Positions 53,235 to 62,099 of a DNA stretch of 64,000 bases are shown here, in pieces. Location: assembly GCF_019711535.1 (NCBI RefSeq), contig NZ_JAIGNP010000003.1, positions 558,001-622,000 on the forward strand, read 5' to 3'. The notes under the pieces are model-generated. The model was not told the origin of the DNA, ran no database searches, and saw only the letters and a list, made by a program, of their open reading frames with translations. The position numbers and the translations under genes were made by a program. The first letter of the stretch is position 1, and each line of letters opens with the position of its first letter. This DNA is from Qipengyuania aestuarii (GTDB lineage Bacteria; Pseudomonadota; Alphaproteobacteria; Sphingomonadales; Sphingomonadaceae).

Positions 53235-54575
53235 TTACTTCCGGCGACTGGCAACGGAGTTGGGACTGGTCCTGCGCAGCGTCTCGACTGCATAATGCAG
53301 CTGGAAATCCTCGATTCCCTTTTGCTCGAGTTCTTCTGCGGTGAGCTGGAACCGCGGATCGGTTCGGGTATCGTTTTCCAGATCCTCGTCCTTGATACCC
53401 AATTCGTTGATCAGATGTCCGCGAAGATCGCTTTCCCGCATGGTGAATTTGCTGCGCTTGGCGAGATCCCGATCGGACAGCTGCGGGACGCGGATATCGG
53501 GCTTGATGCCGCCTTCCTGCACGGAATGGCCCGATGGGGTGTAATACCGTGCCGTCGTGAGCTTGAGCGCGGCATCGTTGCCCAGCGGCAGCAGCGACTG
53601 AACACTGCCCTTGCCAAAGCTCCGCTCGCCCATGACGACGGCGCGGCGGTGATCCTGCAGCGCCCCGGCGACGATTTCGCTGGCGGAGGCGGATCCGGCG
53701 TCGATCAGGACAACGATGGGAAGACCTTCGGCAATATCGCCCCGGAAGACCGTTTCGGCATCATAGCTGATCGATTCGCCACGAGCGCGCCCGCGCTGGG
53801 AGACGATCTGGCCGTCGGTCAGGAAGAGATCGGACAACGCCACGGCTTCATCGAGCGAACCGCCGGGATTGGACCGCAGATCGAGGACGAGGCCATTGAG
53901 CCGCCCGGTCGCTTGGCTTTGCAGATCCTTCCATGCGGCAAAGACGTCAGCACCGACATCGCGGGAGAATTCATTGACCATAATGTGGCCGATGTTCCCA
54001 TCCTGCAATTCCCAGGTCACCGGCTCGAGTTCGATGACGCCGCGCGTGACGTCGACATCGAATGGTTCGTCCCGGCCCGGGCGATAGACGGTGAGGCGGA
54101 TCGATGTGCCCGCCTTGCCGCGCATTCTTGCTACCGCTTCGTCGAGTTCCAGACCGTAAATGAGTTCGCCATCGATATGTGTGATGTAATCGCCGGCCTT
54201 GATTCCCGCCTTGTCAGCCGGACTGCCGCGGAAGGGCGAGATGATCTTTACCGCGCCGTCTTCACCGACAACCGACAGGCCAAGGCCCGAATAATTGCCG
54301 TCGATCATCGTTTCGAGCCGCTGAAGATCGGAACCGTCGAGATAGGCGGAATGCGGATCGAGTGCAGCGAGCATGCCGCTGATCGCGCCATTGATCAGCA
54401 CGTCATCCTCGACCGGCTCTACGTAGCTCGCCTTGACCCGTTGATAAACCGCGAAAAGTTTGGAAAATTCCGGGCCAGCACTGCCTTCCACACGTGCCAG
54501 GCCCGCGGTGGTCGCAGGCACAAGTGCAACAGCGGTCACAAGGGCAGCCGAGCGGGCAAAAGCGGCGAATTTCAT
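53235..54575 (-). CDS. ctpA: C-terminal processing protease, S41 family
   Basis: Periplasmic tail-specific serine protease (446 aa) with an N-terminal export segment (FARSAALVTAVALVPATTAGLA), a PDZ domain (about 95-170; GLGLSVVGEDGAVKIISPF, KAGIKAGDYITHIDGE) and the S41 catalytic core: serine in DAGSASASEIVAGAL and lysine in GERSFGKGSVQSL. In Gram-negatives such proteases trim murein hydrolases or PBPs; the EnvC-like gene just upstream fits that theme. Confidence 0.94.
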   Translation of the reverse strand: MKFAAFARSAALVTAVALVPATTAGLARVEGSAGPEFSKLFAVYQRVKASYVEPVEDDVLINGAISGMLAALDPHSAYLDGSDLQRLETMIDGNYSGLGLSVVGEDGAVKIISPFRGSPADKAGIKAGDYITHIDGELIYGLELDEAVARMRGKAGTSIRLTVYRPGRDEPFDVDVTRGVIELEPVTWELQDGNIGHIMVNEFSRDVGADVFAAWKDLQSQATGRLNGLVLDLRSNPGGSLDEAVALSDLFLTDGQIVSQRGRARGESISYDAETVFRGDIAEGLPIVVLIDAGSASASEIVAGALQDHRRAVVMGERSFGKGSVQSLLPLGNDAALKLTTARYYTPSGHSVQEGGIKPDIRVPQLSDRDLAKRSKFTMRESDLRGHLINELGIKDEDLENDTRTDPRFQLTAEELEQKGIEDFQLHYAVETLRRTSPNSVASRRK

Positions 54576-54691
54576 GAAATCTGGTCTCCGGGCATTGGCG
54601 CAAGTGTATCGCGCATGGTGCGTGAATGGAAGATGAGCCGAAAAGTGCCGGGCGCGCGACAGTTTTTCTGGCCGCGACGGAAAACCGGTGA

Positions 54692-55864
54692 TCAGCGCGC
54701 GTATCGCTGCGGATCGACCGGCCTTCCTCTCCGGCGCAGTTCGAATGTGATTTCGGGGCGCGACGATGGTGCGAGGCCGAGAGGATATCCCGCCGATACT
54801 TCCTGGCCGGTCGCGACTCCAAGGCTGCCCAGCCCTGTCAGCACGCTGGTCCAGCCTTGGTTGTGATCGATGATGACGATATGGCCGTATCCGTCATAAT
54901 CTCCGGCAAACGCCACTCGGCCATCGGCTGGGGCGACGACCTGGCCCTGAGGCCGCGATCCGATGGAGATGCCTACCTGCCTAGCCCCGCTTTCCGTGGT
55001 CTCGCCAAAGCGGGACATGACAGGCCCGACTACAGGCATGAGGTATGAGGAAGGGCTGCTTGCAGCACTCTTCGGCGGGTTTTCTGCGGCAGCCTTTGAA
55101 TTCGCCCCGTCTCGATCGGTCGTCAGTTCAAGGCGCTGCACCAACGCATCCAGACTGCGCGATTCCTGCGCCAGTTCGAAGGCCCTTCTACGTTCGCGAG
55201 CGATTCCGCCTGCTGCTTGTTCTGCAACCACCCGGCCCTGTTCTGCTGCAGCGAGCAGATTCCGTCGCCGCACCGTCAACGCGCCTTGCGCCTTGCGGCG
55301 CTCCGCCAATATTTCGGCGCGGTCGGCGGCAAGCGAAGTCGTCCGATCGATATCCGCCCGCAAGCTGGCCGTCTGGCGCCGCACGTCGGGAAGCGTGCTT
55401 CCCAGAATGGCGCGCGTATGCACGACGTCCTGCAAACTTCCCGGCTGCAGTGCCGCAAGCACGAGGGGGCGCCGGCTGAAAGTCTCCAGAGCCGCGGTCA
55501 ATTCCGCTGCGGGTTCGATTCGCGTGGCAAGATCGCGGGCGAGACGTTGCCTTTGCTGCTCAATCATGCCGAGTTCTGCTTCAGCTGCCGTTACCGCCGC
55601 TTCCGCCTGCTGGACGCGCGCCGCCAGCGCGGCAGCTTTTTTTCGGGCGGTCGCCGACGCCTCTTCGGCACGCGCCATCTCGGCCTCCAGTCGCTCTGCC
55701 CGAAGACGGGCGCTGCGTTGCTGAGTGCGTGCGCTGTCGAGCGCCCTTCGCGCCTCGACGGTTTGGCTTCGTCGCTCGACCGATTGTGCAGGTACTGGGG
55801 TAAACTCTTGAATCAGAAAAACAAACGCGGTGAGCGATCCGAGTATGACGAGCGGCCGGTTCAT
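54692..55864 (-). CDS. EnvC-like murein hydrolase activator with degenerate M23 domain
   Basis: Periplasmic coiled-coil protein (390 aa): N-terminal hydrophobic segment (PLVILGSLTAFVFLIQEF), a long Ala/Arg/Glu-rich coiled coil (about 30-250) and a C-terminal LytM/M23 domain (about 275-388). The zinc ligands are gone: the first H-x3-D motif reads RQVGISIGS, and the HLHFE motif reads EITFE. EnvC and NlpD are likewise inactive and switch on amidases at division; the same role is inferred here. Neighbour order rlmH-envC-ctpA is usual for alphaproteobacteria. Confidence 0.9.
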   Translation of the reverse strand: MNRPLVILGSLTAFVFLIQEFTPVPAQSVERRSQTVEARRALDSARTQQRSARLRAERLEAEMARAEEASATARKKAAALAARVQQAEAAVTAAEAELGMIEQQRQRLARDLATRIEPAAELTAALETFSRRPLVLAALQPGSLQDVVHTRAILGSTLPDVRRQTASLRADIDRTTSLAADRAEILAERRKAQGALTVRRRNLLAAAEQGRVVAEQAAGGIARERRRAFELAQESRSLDALVQRLELTTDRDGANSKAAAENPPKSAASSPSSYLMPVVGPVMSRFGETTESGARQVGISIGSRPQGQVVAPADGRVAFAGDYDGYGHIVIIDHNQGWTSVLTGLGSLGVATGQEVSAGYPLGLAPSSRPEITFELRRRGRPVDPQRYAR

Positions 55865-55882
55865 GACGTCACATCCCTCCCA

Positions 55883-56305
55883 TCATCCGCTGCGGTGGTA
55901 AGGATGGCCAGCGATAATGGTCGTAGCGCGGTAAAGCTGCTCGGCCAGCATGGCCCTTGCCAGCAGGTGGGGCCAAGTGGCCTTGCCGAATGCCAGAAGC
56001 AAATCCGCCTCGTCGCGCGCGGCCTCGGAATGGCCATCTGCCGCACCGAGGATGAAGCGGCATTCGCGCATTCCCCCATCCCTCCAGCCTTCCAGAATTG
56101 CGGCGAGACTTTCGGACGAGAGATCCTTTCCTCGCTCGTCCAGCAAAACCGTTTTCAAAGGGGTTTGGGGATCGGGAATACGCCCGCCCGTTTCCGGTAG
56201 CTCGGTGAATTTGACCGGCCAAGTGAGGCGCTTCTCATAGCGCGCAACGAGATCCGCCTCGGGTGACCGGGCGATTTTTCCTCGTGCAATGATGTGAAGA
56301 AGCAC
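55883..56305 (-). CDS. rlmH: 23S rRNA (pseudouridine-1915-N3)-methyltransferase
   Basis: SPOUT-class methyltransferase acting on Psi1915 of helix 69 in assembled 70S ribosomes. The 140-aa product has LLHIIARGKIARSPEADLVARY at the N-terminus, the SAM-binding trefoil knot region FILGAADGHSEAARDEADLLLAF and the conserved C-terminus LLARAMLAEQLYRA...GHPYHRSG. Located between rsfS and the EnvC gene, the typical ribosome-envelope cluster. Confidence 0.96.
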   Translation of the reverse strand: MLLHIIARGKIARSPEADLVARYEKRLTWPVKFTELPETGGRIPDPQTPLKTVLLDERGKDLSSESLAAILEGWRDGGMRECRFILGAADGHSEAARDEADLLLAFGKATWPHLLARAMLAEQLYRATTIIAGHPYHRSG

Positions 56306-56405
56306 GACTTAGCCCCTGATTTTCCGCAGCTCTCGCCCTTTTGTATGCGCCCGCGGCACGGCTGCGCCAAACGGTGCAGCCGGTCGATTAATCGGCAACG
56401 GCTGC

Positions 56406-56825
56406 TTACGCGGTTCCTGCGACTGGCGGAGCGTCCCCAAACGCCCACATGCGTTCGAGATTGTAGAAGCTGCGCACTTCCGGGCGGAACAGGTGTACGA
56501 CGATATCGCCTGCGTCCAGCAAGACCCAGTCTGCAGCCGGAAGCCCTTCCAGCTTCACCGGCCCATATCCGTTCTGCTTCAGTTTTTCCGCGAGCTTCTG
56601 AGCAATGGAGGCCACCTGCCGAGTCGAACGACCCGAAGCAATCACCATGTAATCTGCGATCGAACTTTTGCCTCCGAGATCGATGGTCACCACATCCTGG
56701 GCCTGATCGTCATCGAGCTGCTTCAGGACGAAGTCGAGCATTTCCTGCTTGTCGGCATCAGTCATGCGAACGATTTTCGCACTTGTCGTTCCGGATGCAG
56801 CCGGATCTGTATGCGCCTGAGTCAT
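56406..56825 (-). CDS. rsfS: Ribosome silencing factor RsfS
   Basis: Binds L14 of the 50S subunit and prevents 70S joining under starvation. The 139-aa product contains the family block VVTIDLGGKSSIADYMVIASGRSTRQVASIAQKL followed by GLPAADWVLLDAGDIVVHLFRPEVRSFYNLERMW. The first 20 residues (MTQAHTDPAASGTTSAKIVR) are atypical, and AGGAG is rather far from this ATG, so the true start may be the ATG at 56763. Sits between nadD and rlmH. Confidence 0.94.
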   Translation of the reverse strand: MTQAHTDPAASGTTSAKIVRMTDADKQEMLDFVLKQLDDDQAQDVVTIDLGGKSSIADYMVIASGRSTRQVASIAQKLAEKLKQNGYGPVKLEGLPAADWVLLDAGDIVVHLFRPEVRSFYNLERMWAFGDAPPVAGTA

Positions 56826-56894
56826 AGGCGTTTATATCACTCCTGAATTGATAGGCCCCCGAGATAGGGAGCATCGGGGAAAGAGCAACGCGCA

Positions 56895-57605
56895 TCATTG
56901 CGTGGCCGCTTCCCCTTCGGACGCGATCAGGCGGTGAGTCACCTGGTCTCGCGGAGACTTGCCGGCGTGGCGTGATGCCCAGTCGGGGTTGGCACGGCGT
57001 ATTGCCGTGGCCGAACGCGGATCGGGATCGAAACGCAATGTCACCAGTGCCGGTGCGCTCCATTCGCCCCCGTGTCGAAAGCTGGCGAGCGGCACGCGAA
57101 AGTGCCGGAGCCAGGCCATCGCGGGGCTTGCGACAGCGGCAGCATCATAGCCCGGCCGCGCGACGACTGCAATCGGCATGAATTCCGCGATACCCCTCCA
57201 GTCACGCCAGCGGTGAAATTGCGCGAGATTGTCGGACCCCATCAGCCAGACAAATTCTCTTTTCGGGTAACGACGCGTGAGCGCACGAAGGGTATCGACG
57301 GTGAAACGCGTTTGAAACTGGCGCTCGATCGCAGTGACCCGGATCGGCGCCCTCTTCGCCTGCTCGACTGCGGAACGAAAGCGTGCGGAAAGCGGTGCCA
57401 TTCCTTTCTTGGGCTTGAGCGGATTGCCCGGCGACACAAGCCACCAGATTTCGTCCAGCCCAAGCGCTTCAAGCGCGAAAAGCGAGATGCGTCGGTGCCC
57501 ACCGTGGGCAGGATTGAAGCTGCCGCCAAGCAAGCCGATTTTCGAGTAGACCACTGTACTTACGAATCGGGTTTTTCGGATTGCAGCATCTCGCTGAGCT
57601 AGCAT
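56895..57605 (-). CDS. nadD: Nicotinate-nucleotide adenylyltransferase
   Basis: NAD biosynthesis: NaMN plus ATP to deamido-NAD. The 236-aa frame has IGLLGGSFNPAHGGHRRIS (the GxFNPxHxGH nucleotidyl transferase motif), WLVSPGNPLKPKKGM, VWLMGSDNLAQFHRW and a C-terminal SATAIRR (SxTxIR). The ATG at 57605 places about 20 residues before the first strand; GTG at 57554 is another possible start. Followed by rsfS after 69 bp, the conserved nadD-rsfS order. Confidence 0.94.
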   Translation of the reverse strand: MLAQRDAAIRKTRFVSTVVYSKIGLLGGSFNPAHGGHRRISLFALEALGLDEIWWLVSPGNPLKPKKGMAPLSARFRSAVEQAKRAPIRVTAIERQFQTRFTVDTLRALTRRYPKREFVWLMGSDNLAQFHRWRDWRGIAEFMPIAVVARPGYDAAAVASPAMAWLRHFRVPLASFRHGGEWSAPALVTLRFDPDPRSATAIRRANPDWASRHAGKSPRDQVTHRLIASEGEAATQ

Positions 57606-57786
57606 CTGCTCCGGCTGCTGTCAGGGCAATTACGCCAATGACGGGTCCACTACCCACACCGGACTGGCGCCTGCTCACTTGGCCCATCCCACAACGGCTC
57701 ACCCCGCCGAACGCTCAACTCATGGATTCTATGGGAACCGGATTCGATTTCGTAAGGATTTGCGCGTAGCGAGTTTCCAGGGACTA

Positions 57787-58965
57787 ATGACCAAGGGACG
57801 GGTCGTCTTGGATAACAAGCAATTACACCGCGGCTGGAAAAGCCGCATCGACGCATGGTTTCCGGATCGCGAGTTTTTCATGCGGTCGCAGGGGCAGGTG
57901 CGTTTCATCACCATATCTTCCGGCGTGCAAAAGGCCGCTGCGGCGACTGCCGCCTTGATCGTGCTGGTCTGGGCAGCATCGATGGCCGTGGCCGGATGGG
58001 CCCAATACAGCGCGAGCGCCGACCGGGACAGCCTCCTCAGCCGCGAAGCGCGTGTCGCAACTTCGGAAGAGCGTCTTGCCGCTTACGGCGACAATCTGGA
58101 AGCCGTTAGCAGTGATCTCGATCGCCGCATGGAATTCATCGAAGGCGTCGCGGAACTTCTGCCCGCTGACATGAAGATCGAAAACGTTAGCGATTCCTCA
58201 GGAGAGGCGGCAGCTACGGTCGAAAAGGTCAGCGCAGCATTTCCGCAGGCCACCGGGCTCGCCCGCATCGAAGCCCGCCAACTGGCGGTTGTCGAAGGCC
58301 TCACCCGCTATGCAGACTGGCGCGCGAAACGTGCAGCCGCTGCCCTCAAGAAACTCGAACTCAATCCCGACGCTGTGATCCGCCGTTCCGAACAGCAAGC
58401 GATGGGTGGTCCGCTCGAAGGGCTCGCCACCGATGCCGACGGCAAGATCGATCCGCGTTTCGAACGTCTGGGCCTTTCCATGGCACGGATGTCCGCGCTT
58501 GAGCAGGCGCTTGAAGGCGTTCCGCAGTTCGCTCCTGCCCGAAGGGACCTCATTTCCTCAGGCTTCGGCTATCGCCGCGACCCGTTCAACCGCCGGGCGG
58601 CTATGCACAAGGGCCTCGACTTCCGCGGCGCCGTGGGCACGCCGATCTATTCGGCAGCCAAGGGCCGTGTGAGCTTCGTCGGCTGGAAAGGTGGCTACGG
58701 CAAGACGATCGAGATCACCCACGGCAATGGCCTGATGACCCGCTATGCCCATATGTCGAAATTCAGCGCCAAGGTTGGCGATCAGGTCGAGGCTGGCAAT
58801 ACGATTGGCGCTATTGGCAGCACCGGGCGTTCGACCGGCCCGCACCTTCACTTCGAGGTCCGCATCAATGGCCGGGCCGTGAATCCCCGAACCTTCCTGG
58901 AGACAGCTCCTAATGTTCTCGAAGAAATCCGCCGAGCCCCAGAGCTCGACGACAATTCCCACTAA
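57787..58965 (+). CDS. M23 family zinc metallopeptidase, membrane-anchored
   Basis: Cell-wall endopeptidase of 392 aa. One N-terminal transmembrane helix (AAAATAALIVLVWAASMAVAG, about 50-70), a coiled-coil periplasmic stalk, and a C-terminal LytM domain (about 255-380) with all zinc ligands: HKGLDFRG (H-x3-D), and HMS...GPHLHFEVR (HxH). The domain starts SSGFGYRRDPFNRR. ATG at 57787 with CAGGGA just upstream. Its last 53 bp overlap the bactofilin gene in a different frame; M23-bactofilin pairs act together in cell-shape control in other bacteria. Confidence 0.93.
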   Translation: MTKGRVVLDNKQLHRGWKSRIDAWFPDREFFMRSQGQVRFITISSGVQKAAAATAALIVLVWAASMAVAGWAQYSASADRDSLLSREARVATSEERLAAYGDNLEAVSSDLDRRMEFIEGVAELLPADMKIENVSDSSGEAAATVEKVSAAFPQATGLARIEARQLAVVEGLTRYADWRAKRAAAALKKLELNPDAVIRRSEQQAMGGPLEGLATDADGKIDPRFERLGLSMARMSALEQALEGVPQFAPARRDLISSGFGYRRDPFNRRAAMHKGLDFRGAVGTPIYSAAKGRVSFVGWKGGYGKTIEITHGNGLMTRYAHMSKFSAKVGDQVEAGNTIGAIGSTGRSTGPHLHFEVRINGRAVNPRTFLETAPNVLEEIRRAPELDDNSH

Positions 58966-59377
58966 TCCAGGACGCAGCGCTGCGATGGCTTCCAAGAATA
59001 ATTCAACCTTTTCCGTCCTTGGTTCGGATCTCTCCATCAAGGGCGACATCAAGGCATCTGCCGATCTGCATATCGACGGGGACGTGGATGGTGATATCAG
59101 CTGCACCAGCCTCGTTCAGGGAGAAAGCAGCACGGTCACCGGCGCGGTCGAAGCAGAAACCGCACGACTCGCGGGTACGGTGGAAGGTTCGATTACCGCG
59201 CGTGAGCTCGTCATTTTGAAAACCGCAAAGATTACCGGCGACGTCTTTTACGACGCGCTTACGATCGAGCAGGGCGCGCAAGTCGAGGGCCGGTTTGCCC
59301 ATCGCGATCCCAAGCGGAATGCAAAACAGTCTGCGCCCGAGGCCGAAGCTAAACCTGAGCTTCAGCTGGCAAACTGA
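58913..59377 (+). CDS. Bactofilin (polymer-forming cytoskeletal protein)
   Basis: A 154-aa DUF583 protein that self-assembles into filaments on the membrane and positions cell-wall enzymes. After a disordered N-terminus (MFSKKSAEPQSS...ASKNNST) comes the beta-helix core with the repeating pattern SVLGSDLSIKGDIKASADL, HIDGDVDGDI, VTGAVEAETARLAGTVEGSI, ELVILKTAKITGDVFYD, LTIEQGAQVEGRF, then a charged tail. The start codon lies inside the M23 gene (53-bp overlap). The pairing with an M23 peptidase supports a role in localised peptidoglycan remodelling. Confidence 0.94.
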   Translation: MFSKKSAEPQSSTTIPTNPGRSAAMASKNNSTFSVLGSDLSIKGDIKASADLHIDGDVDGDISCTSLVQGESSTVTGAVEAETARLAGTVEGSITARELVILKTAKITGDVFYDALTIEQGAQVEGRFAHRDPKRNAKQSAPEAEAKPELQLAN

Positions 59378-59397
59378 AGGAAGTTTTACAGTTTAAG

Positions 59398-59438
59398 AAA
59401 AGGCCGCTCCTGCTTCACGCAGGGCGGCCTTTTGTTTT
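59398..59438. terminator. Bidirectional intrinsic terminator between bactofilin and the acyl-CoA ligase
   Basis: Stem AGGCCGC / GCGGCCT extended by CTCC..GG pairing, flanked by AAAA on the left and TTTTGTTTT on the right, so it can serve both convergent transcripts. Confidence 0.8.
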
Positions 59439-59479
59439 CCTGGAAGAGTTACGGGGCGGACGCAACAGCGTCGTCCGGT

Positions 59480-61150
59480 TCAGCCGAGCACTTCTGCCCT
59501 TAGCGCCTTGCGGTCTAGCTTTCCGATCATGGTCTTCGGCAAATCTTTGCGCAGCACGACCTGCTCTACACGTTCATGCTTGCCAATTCGGGAGTTGAGC
59601 CAGTCACGCAATTGATCGGCGGTCTCGGTCGCACCGGGATGCAGGACGACATAGGCATAGGGGCTTTCGCCCCGATAATCGTCCGGCTGGCCGATAACGA
59701 GGACTTCCTTGACCGCTACATGTTCAAGCAGGACATCCTCGACCTGGCTCGGGAAGACCTTGAAGCCTCCGACGGCGATCATGTCCTTGATCCGATCGAC
59801 GATCTCCAGAAAGCCTTCATCGTCCATCACGGCGACATCTCCGGTGCGCAGCCACTTCTTGCCGCCTCTCATGACGAAAGTATCGTTTCCGGTATCCGGC
59901 TTGTTCCAATAACCGCGCATGATCTGCGGGCCGTGGACTGCCAGTTCGCCAGGTTCTCCCGGAGCAGCGAGTTTTTCCGGATTTTCCTTGTCGAGGAAGA
60001 GGACTTCGGTGCCCATGATGAGCTGCCCGATAGTGCCTTTTTTCCGAACTCCTTCATAGGGATTGGCAGACACCACACCGGAACTTTCGGTGAGACCATA
60101 CCCTTCGACCACGCGTACTCCGGTGACTTCTTCAAATTTGGTATGGACTGGTGCGGGCATGGGCGCCCCGCCCGATATGCATACTCTCAGTGAGGAGATA
60201 TCGGTCTTTCTAAGTTTGGGATGGTCGAGAAGTGCCTGAAACATGGTGGGCACACCGGGAAAACCAGTGGCTTTGTATTTCTCGATCGTCGCCAGCACCT
60301 GCCCGGCCTCAAACCGGGGCACCATGGCAATGGACGCGCCGGTCACCATGGCATGGTTGAGCAGGGCGGTGTTCGCAAAAACATGAAAGAACGGCAGCGC
60401 CCCCATGAATACTTCAGCGGTAGGATTTCCGAACGGATTGAGACCTGCCACCTGCTGGGCGTTGATCGCCAGCTGCGAATGGCCGAGCATAGCGCCTTTG
60501 GGGCGGCCTGTGGTTCCTCCGGTGTATTGAAGCAGCGCTATATCGTCCGCGGCGTCGATTTCAGGGAAATGCACGCCTTGGCTGCTTCCCAATACATCTT
60601 TCCAGCCCAGAATTTTACGCGAATAAGCGACCTTCGCGATCTTGCTGCGACCCAGGGTGCGTAGCGCGAGCCCCTTGTACCACGGCAGCATATCCGCGAG
60701 TGAACCGACGACGAGAGTCTCCAGCTGAGATTCCTCGAGCACGCTCGACGCGGTCGCGTATAGCTCCGGAACGTCGAGAGTAACCAACAGGCGCGTTCCG
60801 GAATCGGCGACCTGCCAGGCGAGTTCTTCTACCGTGTAAAGCGGCGAGAAATTCACCACGACGGCACCCGCCATCATCGCTCCATAATAGGCGGAAGCAT
60901 AGATGGGCACATTCGGCAGGAAGAGACCGACCCGATCGCCGGGCCCTACCCCCTTCGCAATCAGCCCTGCGGCAAAGCTTCGGGCTTCTTCATAAATATC
61001 GCGATAAGAGAAAGTACGGCCGAGAAAATGCAGGAATGGCGCGTCCGGCGCTTTTGCAACGGTCTGCGCCAGGAAATCGGGCAAACTTTTCTCTTCGAAT
61101 TTCGCGTCCCAAGGCGTGGGATGGTTATAAGTGTAGTTACTAACATCCAT
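59480..61150 (-). CDS. fadD: Long-chain fatty acid-CoA ligase (AMP-forming)
   Basis: Adenylate-forming enzyme (556 aa) activating fatty acids for beta-oxidation, whose electrons would enter through the ETF encoded here. Motifs: the phosphate-binding P-loop LLQYTGGTTGRPKGAML (about residues 207-223), GYGLTESSGVVSANPYEG, and the hinge/C-terminal KWLRTGDVAVMDDEGFLEIVDRIKDMI with GGFKVFPSQVED and the final PKTMIGKLDRKALR, whose lysine is catalytic. ATG at 61150. Chain-length specificity is inferred from overall resemblance. Confidence 0.92.
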   Translation of the reverse strand: MDVSNYTYNHPTPWDAKFEEKSLPDFLAQTVAKAPDAPFLHFLGRTFSYRDIYEEARSFAAGLIAKGVGPGDRVGLFLPNVPIYASAYYGAMMAGAVVVNFSPLYTVEELAWQVADSGTRLLVTLDVPELYATASSVLEESQLETLVVGSLADMLPWYKGLALRTLGRSKIAKVAYSRKILGWKDVLGSSQGVHFPEIDAADDIALLQYTGGTTGRPKGAMLGHSQLAINAQQVAGLNPFGNPTAEVFMGALPFFHVFANTALLNHAMVTGASIAMVPRFEAGQVLATIEKYKATGFPGVPTMFQALLDHPKLRKTDISSLRVCISGGAPMPAPVHTKFEEVTGVRVVEGYGLTESSGVVSANPYEGVRKKGTIGQLIMGTEVLFLDKENPEKLAAPGEPGELAVHGPQIMRGYWNKPDTGNDTFVMRGGKKWLRTGDVAVMDDEGFLEIVDRIKDMIAVGGFKVFPSQVEDVLLEHVAVKEVLVIGQPDDYRGESPYAYVVLHPGATETADQLRDWLNSRIGKHERVEQVVLRKDLPKTMIGKLDRKALRAEVLG

Positions 61151-61186
61151 GTCAATAGCATGGCTGATCCATCCGCAAACGCAAGC

Positions 61187-61224
61187 AAAAAGGGCGTGAA
61201 AAGCAGCCGCCTTTCACGCCCTTT
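61187..61224 (-). terminator. Intrinsic terminator after trcR
   Basis: On the minus strand, AAAGGGCGTGAAA pairs with TTTTCACGCCCT around a 9-base loop and ends in TTTTT (61191-61187). A stem of at least 10 bp, 18 bp past the stop codon. Confidence 0.9.
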
Positions 61225-61242
61225 GCAATTGGGTGCGTTCGA

Positions 61243-61965
61243 TCAGACTTCGGGCGCGCCCTCGCCCGCTTTCTCTGCCGCGCGCTTGGCTGTGAGCCAT
61301 GCTTCCGCTTCGGCTTCCTGAGCCGCCTCGGCCGCCGCCTTTTCGTTGGCGTCACGCTCGGCGCGCAATTCCTCGATCAGCTTTTCGCGATCGCTGGTGC
61401 CGCTGGCAGCGACAGGTGCCTGTTCTTCGTCCGAAACGGGCAGATTCTTCGCTGCCTTCGCGACGACCGCATCCAGTTCACGCTGCGAACAAAGGCCGAG
61501 CGTTACGGGATCCTTGGGTTGGATGTTCTGGATGTTCCAGTGACTGCGCTCACGGATCGCACCGATGGTGTTGCGCGTCGTGCCGATCAGCTTCGAAATC
61601 TGAGCATCCGAAACTTCGGGGTGATTACGGATAAGCCACGCGATGCCGTCCGGCTTGTCCTGACGCTTGGATACAGGCGTGTAGCGCGGACCCTTGGTGC
61701 GGCTGACGGCGACAGGCGCGCGCTGCATCTTGAGGCGATAGTCGCTGTCCTTCTCGCCCTTGGCGATCTCGTCCTGCGTCAATTCCCCTGAATGCAGCGG
61801 GTCGCGGCCGGTATATTTGCTGCCGGCAAGGTCATCCGCCATGGCCTGCACTTCGAGGATGTGGAGGCCGCAGAATTCGGCGATCTGCTCGAAGGTGAGC
61901 CCGGTATTGTCGACCAGCCAGGTGGCAGTCGCATGGGGCATCAGCGGGGTGGGTTGGTCGGCCAT
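61243..61965 (-). CDS. trcR: Cell-cycle transcriptional regulator TrcR (DUF1013)
   Basis: Alphaproteobacterial DUF1013 protein, 240 aa. The conserved core runs from the N-terminus: PLMPHATATWLVDNTGLTFEQIAEFCGLHILEVQAMAD, GRDPLHSGELTQDEIAKGE, then a helix-turn-helix-like PDGIAWLIRNHPEVSDAQISKLIGTTRNTIGAIRERSHWN. The C-terminal third (SDEEQAPVAAS...) is a charged, Ala/Glu-rich coil. ATG at 61965. TrcR is named for a transcription role in Caulobacter-type cell-cycle control; binding targets here are unknown. Stand-alone gene with its own terminator. Confidence 0.92.
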   Translation of the reverse strand: MADQPTPLMPHATATWLVDNTGLTFEQIAEFCGLHILEVQAMADDLAGSKYTGRDPLHSGELTQDEIAKGEKDSDYRLKMQRAPVAVSRTKGPRYTPVSKRQDKPDGIAWLIRNHPEVSDAQISKLIGTTRNTIGAIRERSHWNIQNIQPKDPVTLGLCSQRELDAVVAKAAKNLPVSDEEQAPVAASGTSDREKLIEELRAERDANEKAAAEAAQEAEAEAWLTAKRAAEKAGEGAPEV

Positions 61966-62099
61966 GAAAGTGCCTTTTCTCGTATCGTAAAATAGAAGGG
62001 CCGCCCCTCTCGGAGCGGCCGTTGCCCTTACCATGTAGGTGAAATGGGCGGATTCGGCAAGCAAGTAGAACATACTGCCTTCTGGGGCGAACGATTCTG

